DNA of 64,000 nt, taken from contig NZ_CAKMMP010000002.1 of NCBI RefSeq assembly GCF_927798175.1, positions 1 to 64,000 of the forward strand, given 5' to 3'. Under the pieces are notes generated by a model. The model did not search any database and was not told the DNA's origin. It was given only the letters and a program-made list of their open reading frames with translations. Made by a program: the position numbers and the translations under genes. Position 1 is the first letter of the stretch. The number at the start of each line of letters is the position of its first letter. The DNA comes from Paenibacillus sp. JJ-223. Its GTDB lineage: Bacteria > Bacillota > Bacilli > Paenibacillales > Paenibacillaceae. Positions 37,484 through 48,352 of the stretch are shown here, piece by piece.

Positions 37484-38353
37484 TTAACTTTGTGCGTTGG
37501 CACCTGCCACGATTTCCGTGATTTCCTGCGTGATTGCTGCCTGACGGGCACGGTTATAGGTCAATGACAGATCATTGATAAGTTTGGATGCATTTTTGGT
37601 TGCATTACCCATGGCTGTCATCTTCGCACCCAACTCACTTGCTTTACCGTCCAGGAGCGCGCCGTAGATGAGCGTTTCCGCGTAACGCGGGAGCAGCACC
37701 TCGAGCACAGCTTCAGGAGATGGCTCATATTCGCAGCTAGCTACCGGGCCTCCTGCCGTGGATACCTCTGGTGTTTCCATCGGAAGAAGACGGTCCACCG
37801 TAGGGATCTGGGTCAATGCATTCACAAAGCGGTTATAGCAAATGAACAACTCATCGAATTCAGCCAGTTCAAATCCATGAACCGCTTCATGTGCGATCGA
37901 TTTGATATCCGCAAATGCAGGTGAATCAGATAAGTCGGTTGTAGTTGCAGCCATTGCGATATCACGTCGTCTGAAGTAGTCCCGCCCTTTGCGGCCGATG
38001 ACGAACAGAGCATACTCATCCTTGGATTTATGCTTCTCCTTAAGCGTTTGATTGACCAAACGCAAAATATTCGCATTGTATCCTCCCGCAAGACCGCGAT
38101 CTGATGTGATGACCAGATAAGCCGTCTTTTTCACCGGACGACTGTCAAGCATCGGATGTTTGATCCCCTTGGTGCTCGTAGCAATGCTTGCCACAACTTC
38201 TTTCAACTTCTCAGAGTAAGGGCGTGCTGCTTCAGCTCGTTCCTGCGCTTTGCGCAGCTTGGCTGCCGCAACCATTTCCATCGCCTTGGTGATCTGCTTT
38301 GTACTTTGCACACTCTTAATTTGCCGCTTGATTTCGCGCATGCCTTTTGCCAT
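37484..38353 (-). CDS. atpG: ATP synthase gamma subunit
   Basis: A 289-residue central-stalk subunit. The N-terminal helix (MREIKRQIKSVQSTKQITKA, then MEMVAAAKLRKAQERAEAAR), VITSDRGLAGGYNANILR and the C-terminal helix (ASELGAKMTAMGNATKNASK ... LTYNRARQAAITQEITEIV) match the family. Its site AAGGTGG lies only 2 nt downstream of the last of four hairpins that fill the gap to atpA. Confidence 0.96.
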   Translation of the reverse strand: MAKGMREIKRQIKSVQSTKQITKAMEMVAAAKLRKAQERAEAARPYSEKLKEVVASIATSTKGIKHPMLDSRPVKKTAYLVITSDRGLAGGYNANILRLVNQTLKEKHKSKDEYALFVIGRKGRDYFRRRDIAMAATTTDLSDSPAFADIKSIAHEAVHGFELAEFDELFICYNRFVNALTQIPTVDRLLPMETPEVSTAGGPVASCEYEPSPEAVLEVLLPRYAETLIYGALLDGKASELGAKMTAMGNATKNASKLINDLSLTYNRARQAAITQEITEIVAGANAQS

Positions 38354-38593
38354 GATTTCACCACCTTAAAACTTTGGCAGAGCCAAAGTTACTTCGAAAG
38401 CATAAACTCAAGTTTTGACAGAGTCAAAACTACTTCGTAAGCATAAGCCTAACTTTGGCAGAGCCAAAGTTACTTCGAAAGCTTCAACATCAAGTTTTCA
38501 CAGCGTCAAAACTTCTCATATGGACTACATACTGAAGTCGGTACACGCAGACATGCGGAATCGTAATATCAACTCCGCAGCTGCATTTCTATA
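38354..38593 (-). repeat. Four phased alternating hairpins between atpA and atpG
   Basis: The gap holds hairpins at 38370-38390, 38411-38431, 38451-38471 and 38493-38513, spaced 40-42 nt start to start. The first and third are identical (9-bp arms AACTTTGGC and GCCAAAGTT, loop AGA); the second has arms AGTTTTGAC and GTCAAAACT; the fourth is like the second with one mismatch. Spacers share ACTTCGAAAGC or ACTTCGTAAGC. No T-runs follow them, so they are not terminators. Confidence 0.9.
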
Positions 38594-40114
<1,521 letters not shown>

Positions 40115-40124
40115 TCACCCCAAT

Positions 40125-40673
40125 CTACTGTACTCGTCTATTAAAAGACTGCTCAAGACGTTCGAGCTTGCCAGACAAGCTGCCGTCATAGATCGTATCG
40201 CCAATGGCGACTTTCAATCCGCCCAAGAGGCTCGGATCAACGATATTTTCAATACGTACCTGTTTATTGACACGGCCGCCGAATTCGCGAGCAACCGCTT
40301 GTTTTTCTTCCTCATTCAGCGCATAAGTCGAGTATACGAGCGCATCGGCAATGCCCAGCGACTCTCCCTCGATCTTCACGTAATCACTCAGCAGAGCATC
40401 CAGCAAATCAACGCGTCCGCGCTCGATCAGGAGCAGGACAGTTCGCAGGACGGACTCAGACACTTTACCGTCAAGGCTGGCGTGCAGCGCATTCCGTTTT
40501 GCCTCATCCGAAATGTTAGGAGAAGAGATAAACTTGCCGATCTCCTTATCCCCGGTCAGTGCAACAACAACCGCCCGCAGCTCTTGCTCCGTTTCCAGCA
40601 CGCGTTGTTGCTGCTGCGCCACTTCAAACAATGCTTTTGCATAACGTTTGGCAACAATCGTATCGCGGCTCAT
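40125..40673 (-). CDS. atpH: ATP synthase delta subunit
   Basis: A 182-residue peripheral-stalk subunit joining b to the top of F1. N-terminal helices (MSRDTIVAKRYAKALFEVAQ) and the C-terminal family signature NIVDPSLLGGLKVAIGDTIY with DGSLSGKLERLE are clear. Its ATG overlaps the atpF stop by 4 bp, showing translational coupling. Confidence 0.95.
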   Translation of the reverse strand: MSRDTIVAKRYAKALFEVAQQQQRVLETEQELRAVVVALTGDKEIGKFISSPNISDEAKRNALHASLDGKVSESVLRTVLLLIERGRVDLLDALLSDYVKIEGESLGIADALVYSTYALNEEEKQAVAREFGGRVNKQVRIENIVDPSLLGGLKVAIGDTIYDGSLSGKLERLEQSFNRRVQ

Positions 40674-41158
40674 TTTCTGCCCCCTACCTCATTGAGGTAT
40701 TGGTTCACAAGCTCTTCTTGTGCAGGACCGTTCTCAACTTCTTTTTTGATAAGTTTGGAAGCGATCTGTACCGAAGCAGAGCCCAGCTCGCTGCGCAATG
40801 CCGCAACCGCTTTGTTTTTCTCGCTTTCGATTTCACGCACTGCATCGTCTTTCAGGCGATTCGCTTCGGATTTGGCATCGGCCAAAATCGTTTCGGCTTG
40901 CTTGTTTCCTGTTTGTTTGGACTGCTCGATAATATCGTAAGCTTCTTTGCGCGCTTGTTCCAAAGCTTTCTTTTGTTCCTCAACATAGGCAAGAGCTTGA
41001 TCACGAGTCTGCGCAGCCTCATTCATCTGCGTCATTACGAGTTCGCGACGTTTCTCCATGATGGAGAAAAGCGGGCCAAATGCATAACGGCTAAGCAGCC
41101 AATATAAAATAACAAAAGCGATGATCGCCAGAACTGTATTTTCCCATACGAAACTCAA
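40670..41158 (-). CDS. atpF: ATP synthase b subunit
   Basis: About 162 residues: one membrane helix (WENTVLAIIAFVILYWLLSR) followed by a long charged coiled coil (EQKKALEQARKEAYDIIEQ ... LKDDAVREIESEKNKAVAAL). It is the peripheral stalk between the membrane and F1. The start was set at TTG 41158, 8 nt after AAGGAG; the GTG at 41167 overlaps that site. Overlaps atpH by 4 bp. Confidence 0.94.
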   Translation of the reverse strand: MSFVWENTVLAIIAFVILYWLLSRYAFGPLFSIMEKRRELVMTQMNEAAQTRDQALAYVEEQKKALEQARKEAYDIIEQSKQTGNKQAETILADAKSEANRLKDDAVREIESEKNKAVAALRSELGSASVQIASKLIKKEVENGPAQEELVNQYLNEVGGRK

Positions 41159-41273
41159 TCTGTTCACTCCTTCCTGGAGATATCCTCAGGCTGCATTTCC
41201 GGGTTTACGGACGCTACCTAAAAAGAAGGCGCGGATGGCTGTGGCCTTCCCCGCCAAACCTGCATTGATTTTA

Positions 41274-41537
<264 letters not shown>

Positions 41538-41573
41538 TCAGTCCTGCAGGGCTAATCCGTTTGGACTTGAATC

Positions 41574-42392
41574 TTAATGTTCGTCGTGAGACTCGACGGT
41601 CTGTGAAATATAAACCATCATCAGTACTACGAAGACAAATGCCTGAATGGCACCGATAAAGATACTGAATCCTTGCCATGCAGCCAACAGCGGGATCGCC
41701 GCAATTGCACCAATCCATTTGAAAGCCGTCAGTTTCATGATGGTTGAGATGAGAACCTCGCCCGCAAAGATGTTTGCGAACAAACGCATTCCGTGTGTCA
41801 ACAGTTTGGATGCCGTCTCGATAATGTTAATCGGGAAGAACAACCAATGCGGCTGGAAGTAGTGTTTGAGATACGCTCTAGTATTTTTGAACAATCCCAG
41901 ACCGTGAGCGATCACAAACGCAATAAGTGCCAGTCCCATCGTCACAGAAAGGTCTGCGGTCGGTGATTTCCACCAAGCAATCTCAATGTGAGGGTGAGCA
42001 TTCGGATCTTTCTCATGCGCTTCGTTGAATGCTTCGACAGCACTTACGATCGGTTGACCCGCAATCTGTGCCTGACTTACATCAGTCATGCCAGTGACTA
42101 CCCCAAAAGGAAGCCCAAGCATGTTACCCACAAAAATAAACATAATCATGGTTGTTGCCAGAGTAAGGAAATGCTGGCCCTTCTTCATGTCCATCGTACT
42201 CGAGATCAGGTTGCGAACAAACTCGATGGCCCATTCCAAAAAGTTCTGCATTTTACCTGGGTTGTCTACAGACAAGTTTCTTGTCGCCAGTTTACAAATG
42301 ATAAAGACGATTAAGCTAGTCACCACCAGCATCAGTACAACCGACAAGTCCAGTCTGAATCCACCCAGATCAATAATGGGAGCTTCATGCAT
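41574..42392 (-). CDS. atpB: ATP synthase a subunit
   Basis: A 272-residue membrane subunit forming the ion half-channels. The essential Arg lies in LTHGMRLFANIFAGEVLIS, and the C-terminal helix has LLAAWQGFSIFIGAIQAFVF with the conserved Gln. Five to six membrane helices are visible. The ~35-residue hydrophilic segment QAQIAGQPIVSAVEAFNEAH after helix 2 is a little longer than in many relatives. Confidence 0.95.
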   Translation of the reverse strand: MHEAPIIDLGGFRLDLSVVLMLVVTSLIVFIICKLATRNLSVDNPGKMQNFLEWAIEFVRNLISSTMDMKKGQHFLTLATTMIMFIFVGNMLGLPFGVVTGMTDVSQAQIAGQPIVSAVEAFNEAHEKDPNAHPHIEIAWWKSPTADLSVTMGLALIAFVIAHGLGLFKNTRAYLKHYFQPHWLFFPINIIETASKLLTHGMRLFANIFAGEVLISTIMKLTAFKWIGAIAAIPLLAAWQGFSIFIGAIQAFVFVVLMMVYISQTVESHDEH

Positions 42393-42432
42393 ATTTTTCT
42401 CACCCCTTTCTCGCGTTCAATTCGGTTCAGTT

Positions 42433-42813
42433 CTATGATTCTGTGTTGCGGGATAAGATGATCCCTATAAATAGGAGGGAAAATTGCGCAAAGACGAGGC
42501 CACCCACGACCGCGTATGTATTGAAGTACTGCGGATACCGCATCGCCAGAAAAACACCGAGCACCGCAAGTGCCGCCCTTGTCAAAAATCCCAGATTTAC
42601 CCTCTTCAAATTACCCCCAGCCGCATCTTCCGACATAATCCTCACTTTACGTCCGAGATAGGAAGCATTGATCCAGCTGATGCCTACGCCCAAAGCCAGT
42701 CCGACTGCGATCGTCTGGATGTCGGGAAACAATGCGGCAATCAGGAAACAGATCATGAGGATGGTCATAACGCACACTGTCATCCATTTGCGAAGTCTGG
42801 TTAGTTCACTCAT
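42433..42813 (-). CDS. atpI: ATP synthase subunit I
   Basis: About 126 residues with four membrane helices (WMTVCVMTILMICFLIAALF; TIAVGLALGVGISWINASYL; LGFLTRAALAVLGVFLAMRY; YAVVGGLVFAQFSLLFIGII), the ATP_synt_I family pattern, thought to help c-ring assembly or ion uptake. The ATG (42813) overlaps the atpZ stop in ATGAGTGA, an 8-bp overlap. Confidence 0.88.
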   Translation of the reverse strand: MSELTRLRKWMTVCVMTILMICFLIAALFPDIQTIAVGLALGVGISWINASYLGRKVRIMSEDAAGGNLKRVNLGFLTRAALAVLGVFLAMRYPQYFNTYAVVGGLVFAQFSLLFIGIILSRNTES

Positions 42814-43060
42814 CACTTTCCCCCATGAATTTTTTCGCGATAAAGTAGATGCTCACGCCGCCTGCCGCCAGAAAAAAGAGAACGCTTACGGCGGTCCATA
42901 TTCCGGTAGTTCCAAAGGTCTTGTCTACCCAGGAGCCGACGAAATATCCGGCAACGGCGAGGACGGCAATCTCGATCCCAAAAGCTGTCACGAGCCCCAT
43001 CGCTTTCCACACGTTATCGTCATGGTTACGGGATGAATTTGGTTTGTTCGAATCGGCCAT
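42806..43060 (-). CDS. atpZ: AtpZ/AtpI-family small membrane protein
   Basis: About 84 residues with two membrane helices (GLVTAFGIEIAVLAVAGYFV and GIWTAVSVLFFLAAGGVSIY) and the family motif GSWVDKTFGTTG between them. AtpZ is known to precede atpI in several Firmicutes and to assist the membrane sector. The ATG at 43060 was preferred to GTG 43072 because of the AAGGGTGG site. First gene of the atp operon, just behind a sigma-A promoter. Confidence 0.85.
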   Translation of the reverse strand: MADSNKPNSSRNHDDNVWKAMGLVTAFGIEIAVLAVAGYFVGSWVDKTFGTTGIWTAVSVLFFLAAGGVSIYFIAKKFMGESDE

Positions 43061-43089
43061 TTTCCACGCCACCCTTGCAATCCCAGTTA

Positions 43090-43119
43090 ATTTTACTGAA
43101 TGATGAGAGCCTTTGTCAA
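43090..43119 (-). promoter_or_regulatory. Sigma-A-type promoter of the atp operon
   Basis: On the minus strand TTGACA (43114-43119), 18 nt, TAAAAT (43090-43095). It gives a leader of only ~23 nt before atpZ. Confidence 0.8.
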
Positions 43120-43247
43120 TTGAATGATTTTAGCGTTTTAAAGGGTAAAACGACGGATTTATAAGCCCACAAAAGCCCATAAACCCGCGTAAACCGTACA
43201 GTTTAACTGTATGCTGTACCCTTCGTGAATCGAACAAAAAAAGTAAA

Positions 43248-44405
43248 TTATTTTTTGAATTTTCTGTGAAATGATTCCGGTCTTTCGTCTTTCCTGCCAA
43301 AATGGTGCAAAATCGCATTGACAATTCTTTCCGAAGCCTGTCCGTCACCGTACGGATTAGCAGCCTGACTCATGCTTTCATAGAGTGTATCGTCCGTTAG
43401 CAAAGCCCGTGTCCGTTCATAAACGCGTTCCTCACTCGTCCCGACAAGCTCCAGGGTGCCAGCTTCGATGCCCTCGGGACGCTCCGTCGTATCCCGAAGA
43501 ACAAGGACAGGCACGCCAAACGAAGGCGCTTCTTCCTGCAAACCGCCTGAATCGGTCAAAATCAAGTGAGTATGCGGGTAAAAGTTATGCAAATCCACTA
43601 CGTCTAGCGGATCAATAAGTTTAATTCGGGGATGATCTCCCAAAATTTCGTGAGCCGGCTCCTTCACAGCAGGACTTGGATGCACCGGGTACACGATGGC
43701 AATATCTTCGAACTCGTCGGCAATCCGTTTGACGGCCCGGAAAATGTTGCGGTGAGGCTCGCCTTGGGATTCACGGCGGTGAGCTGTCATCAGCACAAGG
43801 CGTTTGCCTTGCGCCCAATCAAGTACCGGATGTGTATAACCCTGCCGTACTGTATATTGAAACACATCCGTGATCGTATTGCCTGTGACGTAGGTACTAG
43901 ACTCCGGTTTATTTTCTTTGGCGAGGTTCGAGGCAGACCAGTCCGTCGGCGCAAAATGCATATCTGCCAATACGCCCGTAAGCTGACGGTTCATCTCTTC
44001 GGGATATGGAGAAAGCTTGTTCCATGTCCGAAGCCCAGCTTCCACGTGCCCCACTTGAATCTGCTGCATGAAAGCGGCATAACTGGCCAGGAACGTCGTC
44101 AGCGTATCCCCATGAACCAATACGATATCCGGTTTCGCTTCGCGAAGTACAGGTTCGAGCCCTTGCAATACGCGGATGCTGATTTCGTTCAACGTCTGAC
44201 GTTCTTTCATGACATCCAGATCGTAGTCCGGTTTAATGTTGAACACCTCGAGAACCTGATCCAGCATCTGGCGATGCTGTGCCGTTACGCACACGATCGA
44301 CTCGATCGATTCAGGATACTTCTGCAGTTCCAAAATGAGCGGAGCCATTTTGATCGCTTCCGGCCGCACGCCGAAAATCGTCATTACTTTGATTTTGTTG
44401 GACAT
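43248..44405 (-). CDS. mnaA: UDP-N-acetylglucosamine 2-epimerase (non-hydrolysing)
   Basis: A 385-residue enzyme that converts UDP-GlcNAc to UDP-ManNAc in the cytosol. Family features are KVMTIFGVRPEAIKMAPLIL, TAQHRQMLDQVLEVFNI, VHGDTLTTFLASYAA, GHVEAGLRTWNKLSPYPEEM, NTITDVF, and the C-terminal TDSGGLQEEAPSFGVPVLVL-RDTTERPEG region. UDP-ManNAc is the donor for TagA, so this gene supplies the polymer pathway encoded at 17-21 kb. It lies 42 bp downstream of upp, probably in the same transcript. No clear terminator is seen after it. Confidence 0.95.
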   Translation of the reverse strand: MSNKIKVMTIFGVRPEAIKMAPLILELQKYPESIESIVCVTAQHRQMLDQVLEVFNIKPDYDLDVMKERQTLNEISIRVLQGLEPVLREAKPDIVLVHGDTLTTFLASYAAFMQQIQVGHVEAGLRTWNKLSPYPEEMNRQLTGVLADMHFAPTDWSASNLAKENKPESSTYVTGNTITDVFQYTVRQGYTHPVLDWAQGKRLVLMTAHRRESQGEPHRNIFRAVKRIADEFEDIAIVYPVHPSPAVKEPAHEILGDHPRIKLIDPLDVVDLHNFYPHTHLILTDSGGLQEEAPSFGVPVLVLRDTTERPEGIEAGTLELVGTSEERVYERTRALLTDDTLYESMSQAANPYGDGQASERIVNAILHHFGRKDERPESFHRKFKK

Positions 44406-44447
44406 TCGAGCAAAGCCCCTTTTCTACTACCGCACAGAGACGTGCGC

Positions 44448-45077
44448 TTATTTTGTGCCGTACAGGCGGTCTCCTGCATCTCCCAGTCCGGGAACGATGT
44501 ATCCATGGTCATTCAGGCACTCGTCCAATGCAGCCACGTAAATGTCCACATCCGGGTGAGCATCATGAACAGCCTTTACGCCTTCCGGTGCTGCTACAAG
44601 GTTCATCATTTTGATTTGGGTGCAGCCGCGCTTTTTGAGCACGTCAATCGCCGCGATGGCCGATCCGCCGGTGGCCAGCATCGGGTCGATCACGATCAAC
44701 TCGCGTTCCGTCACATCCGTAGGCAGTTTGGTGTAGTATTCGACAGGCTGCAGCGTTTCCGGGTCACGGAACAAGCCGACATGGCCAACCTTCGCTGCAG
44801 GCAGCAATTTCACGACGCCATCCAGCATACCCAGGCCTGCGCGAAGGATCGGCACCAGTCCGAGCATGCGGCCCGAAATCACTTTTCCTTTCGTTTGGGC
44901 AACAGGAGTCTGAACGTCGATCGATTCCAGCGGAATCTCTCTCGTAATCTCGTAGGCCATCAATGTGGCTACCTCGTCCACGAGTTCGCGGAAATCTTTC
45001 GTATTTGTACGCATGTCGCGAATAAACGTCAGTTTGTGTTGAATCAAAGGATGATCACATATTACCAATTTTCGCAT
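44448..45077 (-). CDS. upp: Uracil phosphoribosyltransferase
   Basis: A 209-residue pyrimidine-salvage enzyme making UMP from uracil and PRPP. The PRPP loop is [20 protein letters not shown] and the C-terminal uracil-binding stretch is [17 protein letters not shown]; both are complete. The ATG at 45077 follows CCGGAGGG; the longer frame has no site. The position between glyA and the atp operon is the B. subtilis order. A TATAAT at 45166-45171 (minus strand) may be its -10, but the -35 is poor. Confidence 0.96.
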   Translation of the reverse strand: MRKLVICDHPLIQHKLTFIRDMRTNTKDFRELVDEVATLMAYEITREIPLESIDVQTPVAQTKGKVISGRMLGLVPILRAGLGMLDGVVKLLPAAKVGHVGLFRDPETLQPVEYYTKLPTDVTERELIVIDPMLATGGSAIAAIDVLKKRGCTQIKMMNLVAAPEGVKAVHDAHPDVDIYVAALDECLNDHGYIVPGLGDAGDRLYGTK

Positions 45078-45232
45078 CTTAATTTGTCCCTCCGGTAAGT
45101 TCTTCAATGTACAGCTTATCCAATATCGCCTGACGATCATTCATCCGGCCCGATAAATCCTGTATATTATATCATCACCCACACCGAATTACACCCTCCA
45201 AGGACATCGAATCATTACAGAAAAACGAATCC

Positions 45233-45268
45233 TACAAAAACAGGACCGGAAACATAGTGTCCGGTCCT
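45233..45268 (-). terminator. Intrinsic terminator after glyA
   Basis: AGGACCGGA (45242-45250) pairs with TCCGGTCCT (45260-45268); on the minus strand GTTTTTGTAGG follows. Confidence 0.85.
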
Positions 45269-45282
45269 TGAAGAAGTAAATT

Positions 45283-46530
45283 CTAGTATTTCAGGTCAGT
45301 GTACAGCGGGAATTTGTCGGTCAGCTTCGTTACTTCGCTGCGCGCTTCATCCAGAATCGCTGTATCTTTCGGGTTTTTCAACGTTTTGGCAATGATTTTA
45401 CCGATCGCAACCATCGCTTCCTCATCCATGCCGCGCGACGTTGCCGCAGGCGTACCGATCCGGATGCCGCTTGTGATGAACGGGCTGGTCGGATCGAAAG
45501 GAATGGCGTTTTTGTTGACGGTGATACCAATGGAATCGAGCACATGCTCCGCTTCTTTACCCGTGATGTTCACGCTGCGAGTATCGATGAGCATCAAGTG
45601 GTTGTCCGTACCGCCGGACACGATGTTCAAGCCTTCGCTGATGAGCGTTTCAGCCAGAACTTGCGCATTTTTCACGACGTTTTGAGCATATGTTTTGAAA
45701 GAAGGCTGCAATGCTTCGCCAAGGGCTACCGCTTTGGATGCGATGACGTGCATCAGCGGCCCGCCTTGGGAACCAGGGAATACGGCTTTGTCGATCGCCG
45801 CTGCCCACGATTTGCGGCACAGAATCATACCGCCGCGAGGTCCGCGCAGCGTTTTGTGCGTCGTTGTCGTTACGAAATGAGCATGCGGAACCGGGCTTGG
45901 ATGCAATCCGGCAGCCACAAGGCCTGCGATGTGAGCCATGTCGACCATGAACAACGCGCCTACATCATTGGCGATGGCGGCAAGTTTTTCGAAATCGATC
46001 GTGCGCGGATATGCACTTGCACCGGCAACGATCAGGCGGGGACGATGTTTGAATGCCGCTTTGCGAACTTCGTCGTAATCAATCATGAACGTGTCTTCCT
46101 GTACGCCGTAAGCCACGAAATTGTACAACAAACCGGATGCATTGACCGGGCTGCCGTGCGTCAAGTGTCCGCCATGGGCCAGGTTCATGCCGAGCACGGT
46201 GTCGCCTGGTTTCAGCGCTGCCAAATATACCGCCATGTTCGCTTGCGCACCGGAATGGGGCTGTACGTTAACATGCTCCGCACCAAACAGCTCTTTTGCG
46301 CGATCGCGCGCGATATCCTCAACGATATCCACGTGTTCGCATCCGCCATAGTAGCGTTTGCCCGGATATCCTTCGGCATATTTGTTCGTAAGTACAGAAC
46401 CCATCGCTTCAATTACCGCTTCGCTGACGATGTTCTCGGATGCGATCAGCTCGATGTTGTTGCGTTGGCGTTTCAATTCGAGATTCATCGCTTCCAGTAC
46501 TGCCGGGTCACTCTTGCGCAATTGTTCCAT
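45283..46530 (-). CDS. glyA: Serine hydroxymethyltransferase
   Basis: A 415-residue PLP enzyme that converts serine and tetrahydrofolate to glycine and methylene-THF. N-terminal [40 protein letters not shown] and the PLP-lysine motif [20 protein letters not shown] are all present. Full length. It follows ywlG closely (33 bp), suggesting co-transcription, and ends in a terminator. Confidence 0.97.
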   Translation of the reverse strand: MEQLRKSDPAVLEAMNLELKRQRNNIELIASENIVSEAVIEAMGSVLTNKYAEGYPGKRYYGGCEHVDIVEDIARDRAKELFGAEHVNVQPHSGAQANMAVYLAALKPGDTVLGMNLAHGGHLTHGSPVNASGLLYNFVAYGVQEDTFMIDYDEVRKAAFKHRPRLIVAGASAYPRTIDFEKLAAIANDVGALFMVDMAHIAGLVAAGLHPSPVPHAHFVTTTTHKTLRGPRGGMILCRKSWAAAIDKAVFPGSQGGPLMHVIASKAVALGEALQPSFKTYAQNVVKNAQVLAETLISEGLNIVSGGTDNHLMLIDTRSVNITGKEAEHVLDSIGITVNKNAIPFDPTSPFITSGIRIGTPAATSRGMDEEAMVAIGKIIAKTLKNPKDTAILDEARSEVTKLTDKFPLYTDLKY

Positions 46531-46563
46531 GATTAAATTCCTCCCGTTTATAAATGAAGTTAG

Positions 46564-47157
46564 TCAGTCACAAAATGTTGAATCAAGCTCTTCGTCCAAA
46601 CGATACACCGCGCGTTCCCCGCCGATGAGTTTGGGCCGGGTCAACGCGGCCGTTACCCGCGCTTCGCCGATATAGCGAAGAGTCGTGCGAAAAGGTACTG
46701 CAACATGGCGCAAATGCATGCCAATCATCGTTTCTCCGATGTCCACCCCCGCATGGGCCTGCACATGTTCAGCCAGACATGGTTTCGCCAGCGAGCGATA
46801 GGCCGCGGCTGCCATGGAGCCGCCTGCCTTTGGCACCGGAACGGCTCCCACCTCGGTCAATCCAAGGCGCGTCAACACCGAACGTTCCATGACCAGAGCA
46901 CGATTCAAATGCTCGCAGCACTGAAACGCCGTGTCGAAACCGAATTCCTGTTGTACCTCGCGAATACCGTCAAGCAGCTGCTGGGCAACTTCAAAGGCAC
47001 CGCCCGTACCAATCCGTTTGCCTGCAACCTCGCTTGTGCTGGTACCGATCACCACGATCTGCCCAGGCCCAAGCTTGCCCGCAATCGCCAGTTCACGCAA
47101 CACCGCTGCGGTCTGCTCCTGCAATCCGGGTTGATGCGAATCCAACTCCGTTGTCAT
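46564..47157 (-). CDS. ywlG: UPF0340/TIGR01440 family protein (YwlG-like)
   Basis: A 197-residue protein of unknown biochemical function. Family features are IVVIGTSTSEVAGKRIGTGG, FQCCEHLNRALVMERSVL and a C-terminal AHAGVDIGETMIGMHLRHVAV-type block, split here as AGVDIGETMIGMHLRHV and AVPFRT. The start is ATG after GGGAGGCG. It lies directly upstream of glyA as in B. subtilis. I cannot assign a reaction. Confidence 0.88.
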   Translation of the reverse strand: MTTELDSHQPGLQEQTAAVLRELAIAGKLGPGQIVVIGTSTSEVAGKRIGTGGAFEVAQQLLDGIREVQQEFGFDTAFQCCEHLNRALVMERSVLTRLGLTEVGAVPVPKAGGSMAAAAYRSLAKPCLAEHVQAHAGVDIGETMIGMHLRHVAVPFRTTLRYIGEARVTAALTRPKLIGGERAVYRLDEELDSTFCD

Positions 47158-47495
47158 CCTATCGCCTCCCGATTAAATCATGCCCTGCTTCCTCTGGATT
47201 GTCTCGCATGCATGCGTGGCATTTCAGGTACCATTATAGCGAATAAACGGACGAAATACGAAAAAAGAGCAGTCTGCGGGTATCGCAGAATTGCTCTTTT
47301 GCCCAGGCGACCGGCCGTTTGTTCTGGTGCTCCACCGTGGTTAAACCCACTTTTGTCGCCAGTTACACCAGATCCCTGTTTTCCATTTCATCATAAATCA
47401 ACCCGCGCTTAAAATCAACGGGAAATTTACACTTGATGTCCTGTTTGACAATGTCATCCCATCTTGACGAACAACAGCCTTAGGCTCCGCAGACG
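47158..47495. other. ywlE-ywlG gap where rpiB is expected
   Basis: A 338-bp gap. The left part holds the ywlG promoter region and the ywlE terminator (47257-47300). The remaining ~190 bp carry no recognisable gene; B. subtilis has ywlF (rpiB) in this position. Confidence 0.6.
47257..47300 (-). terminator. Intrinsic terminator after ywlE
   Basis: AAAAGAGCA (47263-47271) with TGCTCTTTT (47292-47300), plus inner TCTGCG/CGCAGA, form a long stem followed on the minus strand by TTTCG. Confidence 0.8.
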
Positions 47496-48068
47496 CTATT
47501 CCAGTTTGTCCAGCAGTCGGTCCAGCGCGGTGCGGATTTCAGCTGCGGCCACATTGTAATCATCCCGGCTCCCGCCGAACGGGTCGGAGATGTCAAAGCT
47601 CGGGATACGTTGACGAATCTCGATGGCACGCTCGCGCTCGTCTGCTGAAATTTCCTGGCCGAGCGCTCGTTTCATCTCCAGCGTGGCGAACAGGCTGTCC
47701 AGTTCCTGCAAGTCGTTCATAACCTGTTCATCGTCTTCCACGTACTCTTTCAGCGTATACGTTTTGTGGACCGAGTCTGGAAACACTTGAATAACATGCT
47801 GCTTGTGCCCTCTGGTCAGCGTAAGCACAAGATCCGCCCATTCGATCAGATCGGCATTCAGCTGCGTGGAGTGTTCGGGGCCGCGGACGTCATGATCCCG
47901 CAAAACCGCTTCCGCATGATGGGAAATCGGCATACCCGTCGTCGCCGCAACCCCGGCGGAACGCACCTCCACCTCGATCCCCCGGTCGGCTGCCAGCTTG
48001 CGCATCAGTCCTTCAGCCATGGGGCTGCGGCATGTATTTCCGGTGCATACAAACAAAATATGTTTCAT
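47496..48068 (-). CDS. ywlE: Low-molecular-weight protein arginine phosphatase
   Basis: About 190 residues; ATG 48068. The phosphatase loop is FVCTGNTCRSPMAEGL. The Thr four residues after the catalytic Cys is the residue known to favour phospho-arginine over phospho-tyrosine in B. subtilis YwlE, so activity against McsB-type protein arginine phosphorylation is likely. The protein is ~40 residues longer than YwlE because of a charged helical insert (DSLFATLEMKRALGQEISAD, then ERERAIEIRQR) before the C-terminal DISDPFGGSRDDY, which holds the general-acid Asp. Confidence 0.9.
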   Translation of the reverse strand: MKHILFVCTGNTCRSPMAEGLMRKLAADRGIEVEVRSAGVAATTGMPISHHAEAVLRDHDVRGPEHSTQLNADLIEWADLVLTLTRGHKQHVIQVFPDSVHKTYTLKEYVEDDEQVMNDLQELDSLFATLEMKRALGQEISADERERAIEIRQRIPSFDISDPFGGSRDDYNVAAAEIRTALDRLLDKLE

Positions 48069-48352
48069 CGTGCAAGCCTCCCCATTCAAAATGATGTCCA
48101 TATATGAATAACGCCATAAATTCCGTAAAAAACGCTAACGAAGCGTTTTTTTGCACAGGCGAACTACGATTAACCGTTTGTTGCTTGAAATATCGGCTTT
48201 CACATGCAGTACTCGGATGCTTTATGAAACTATGGACCAAGCATCCATCGATATATTTTCATATTCGAATAAACCGGACCCATTCTATCGATGCTTTCTT
48301 GCTATTATAGGATATGTTAAGCCCTGTTGAAAACATGTACACCGCACAACGT

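Noticed and set aside
38354..38593. CRISPR array in the atpA-atpG gap
   Set aside because: Units are only four, palindromic, alternate in sequence and have conserved spacers; there are no cas genes.
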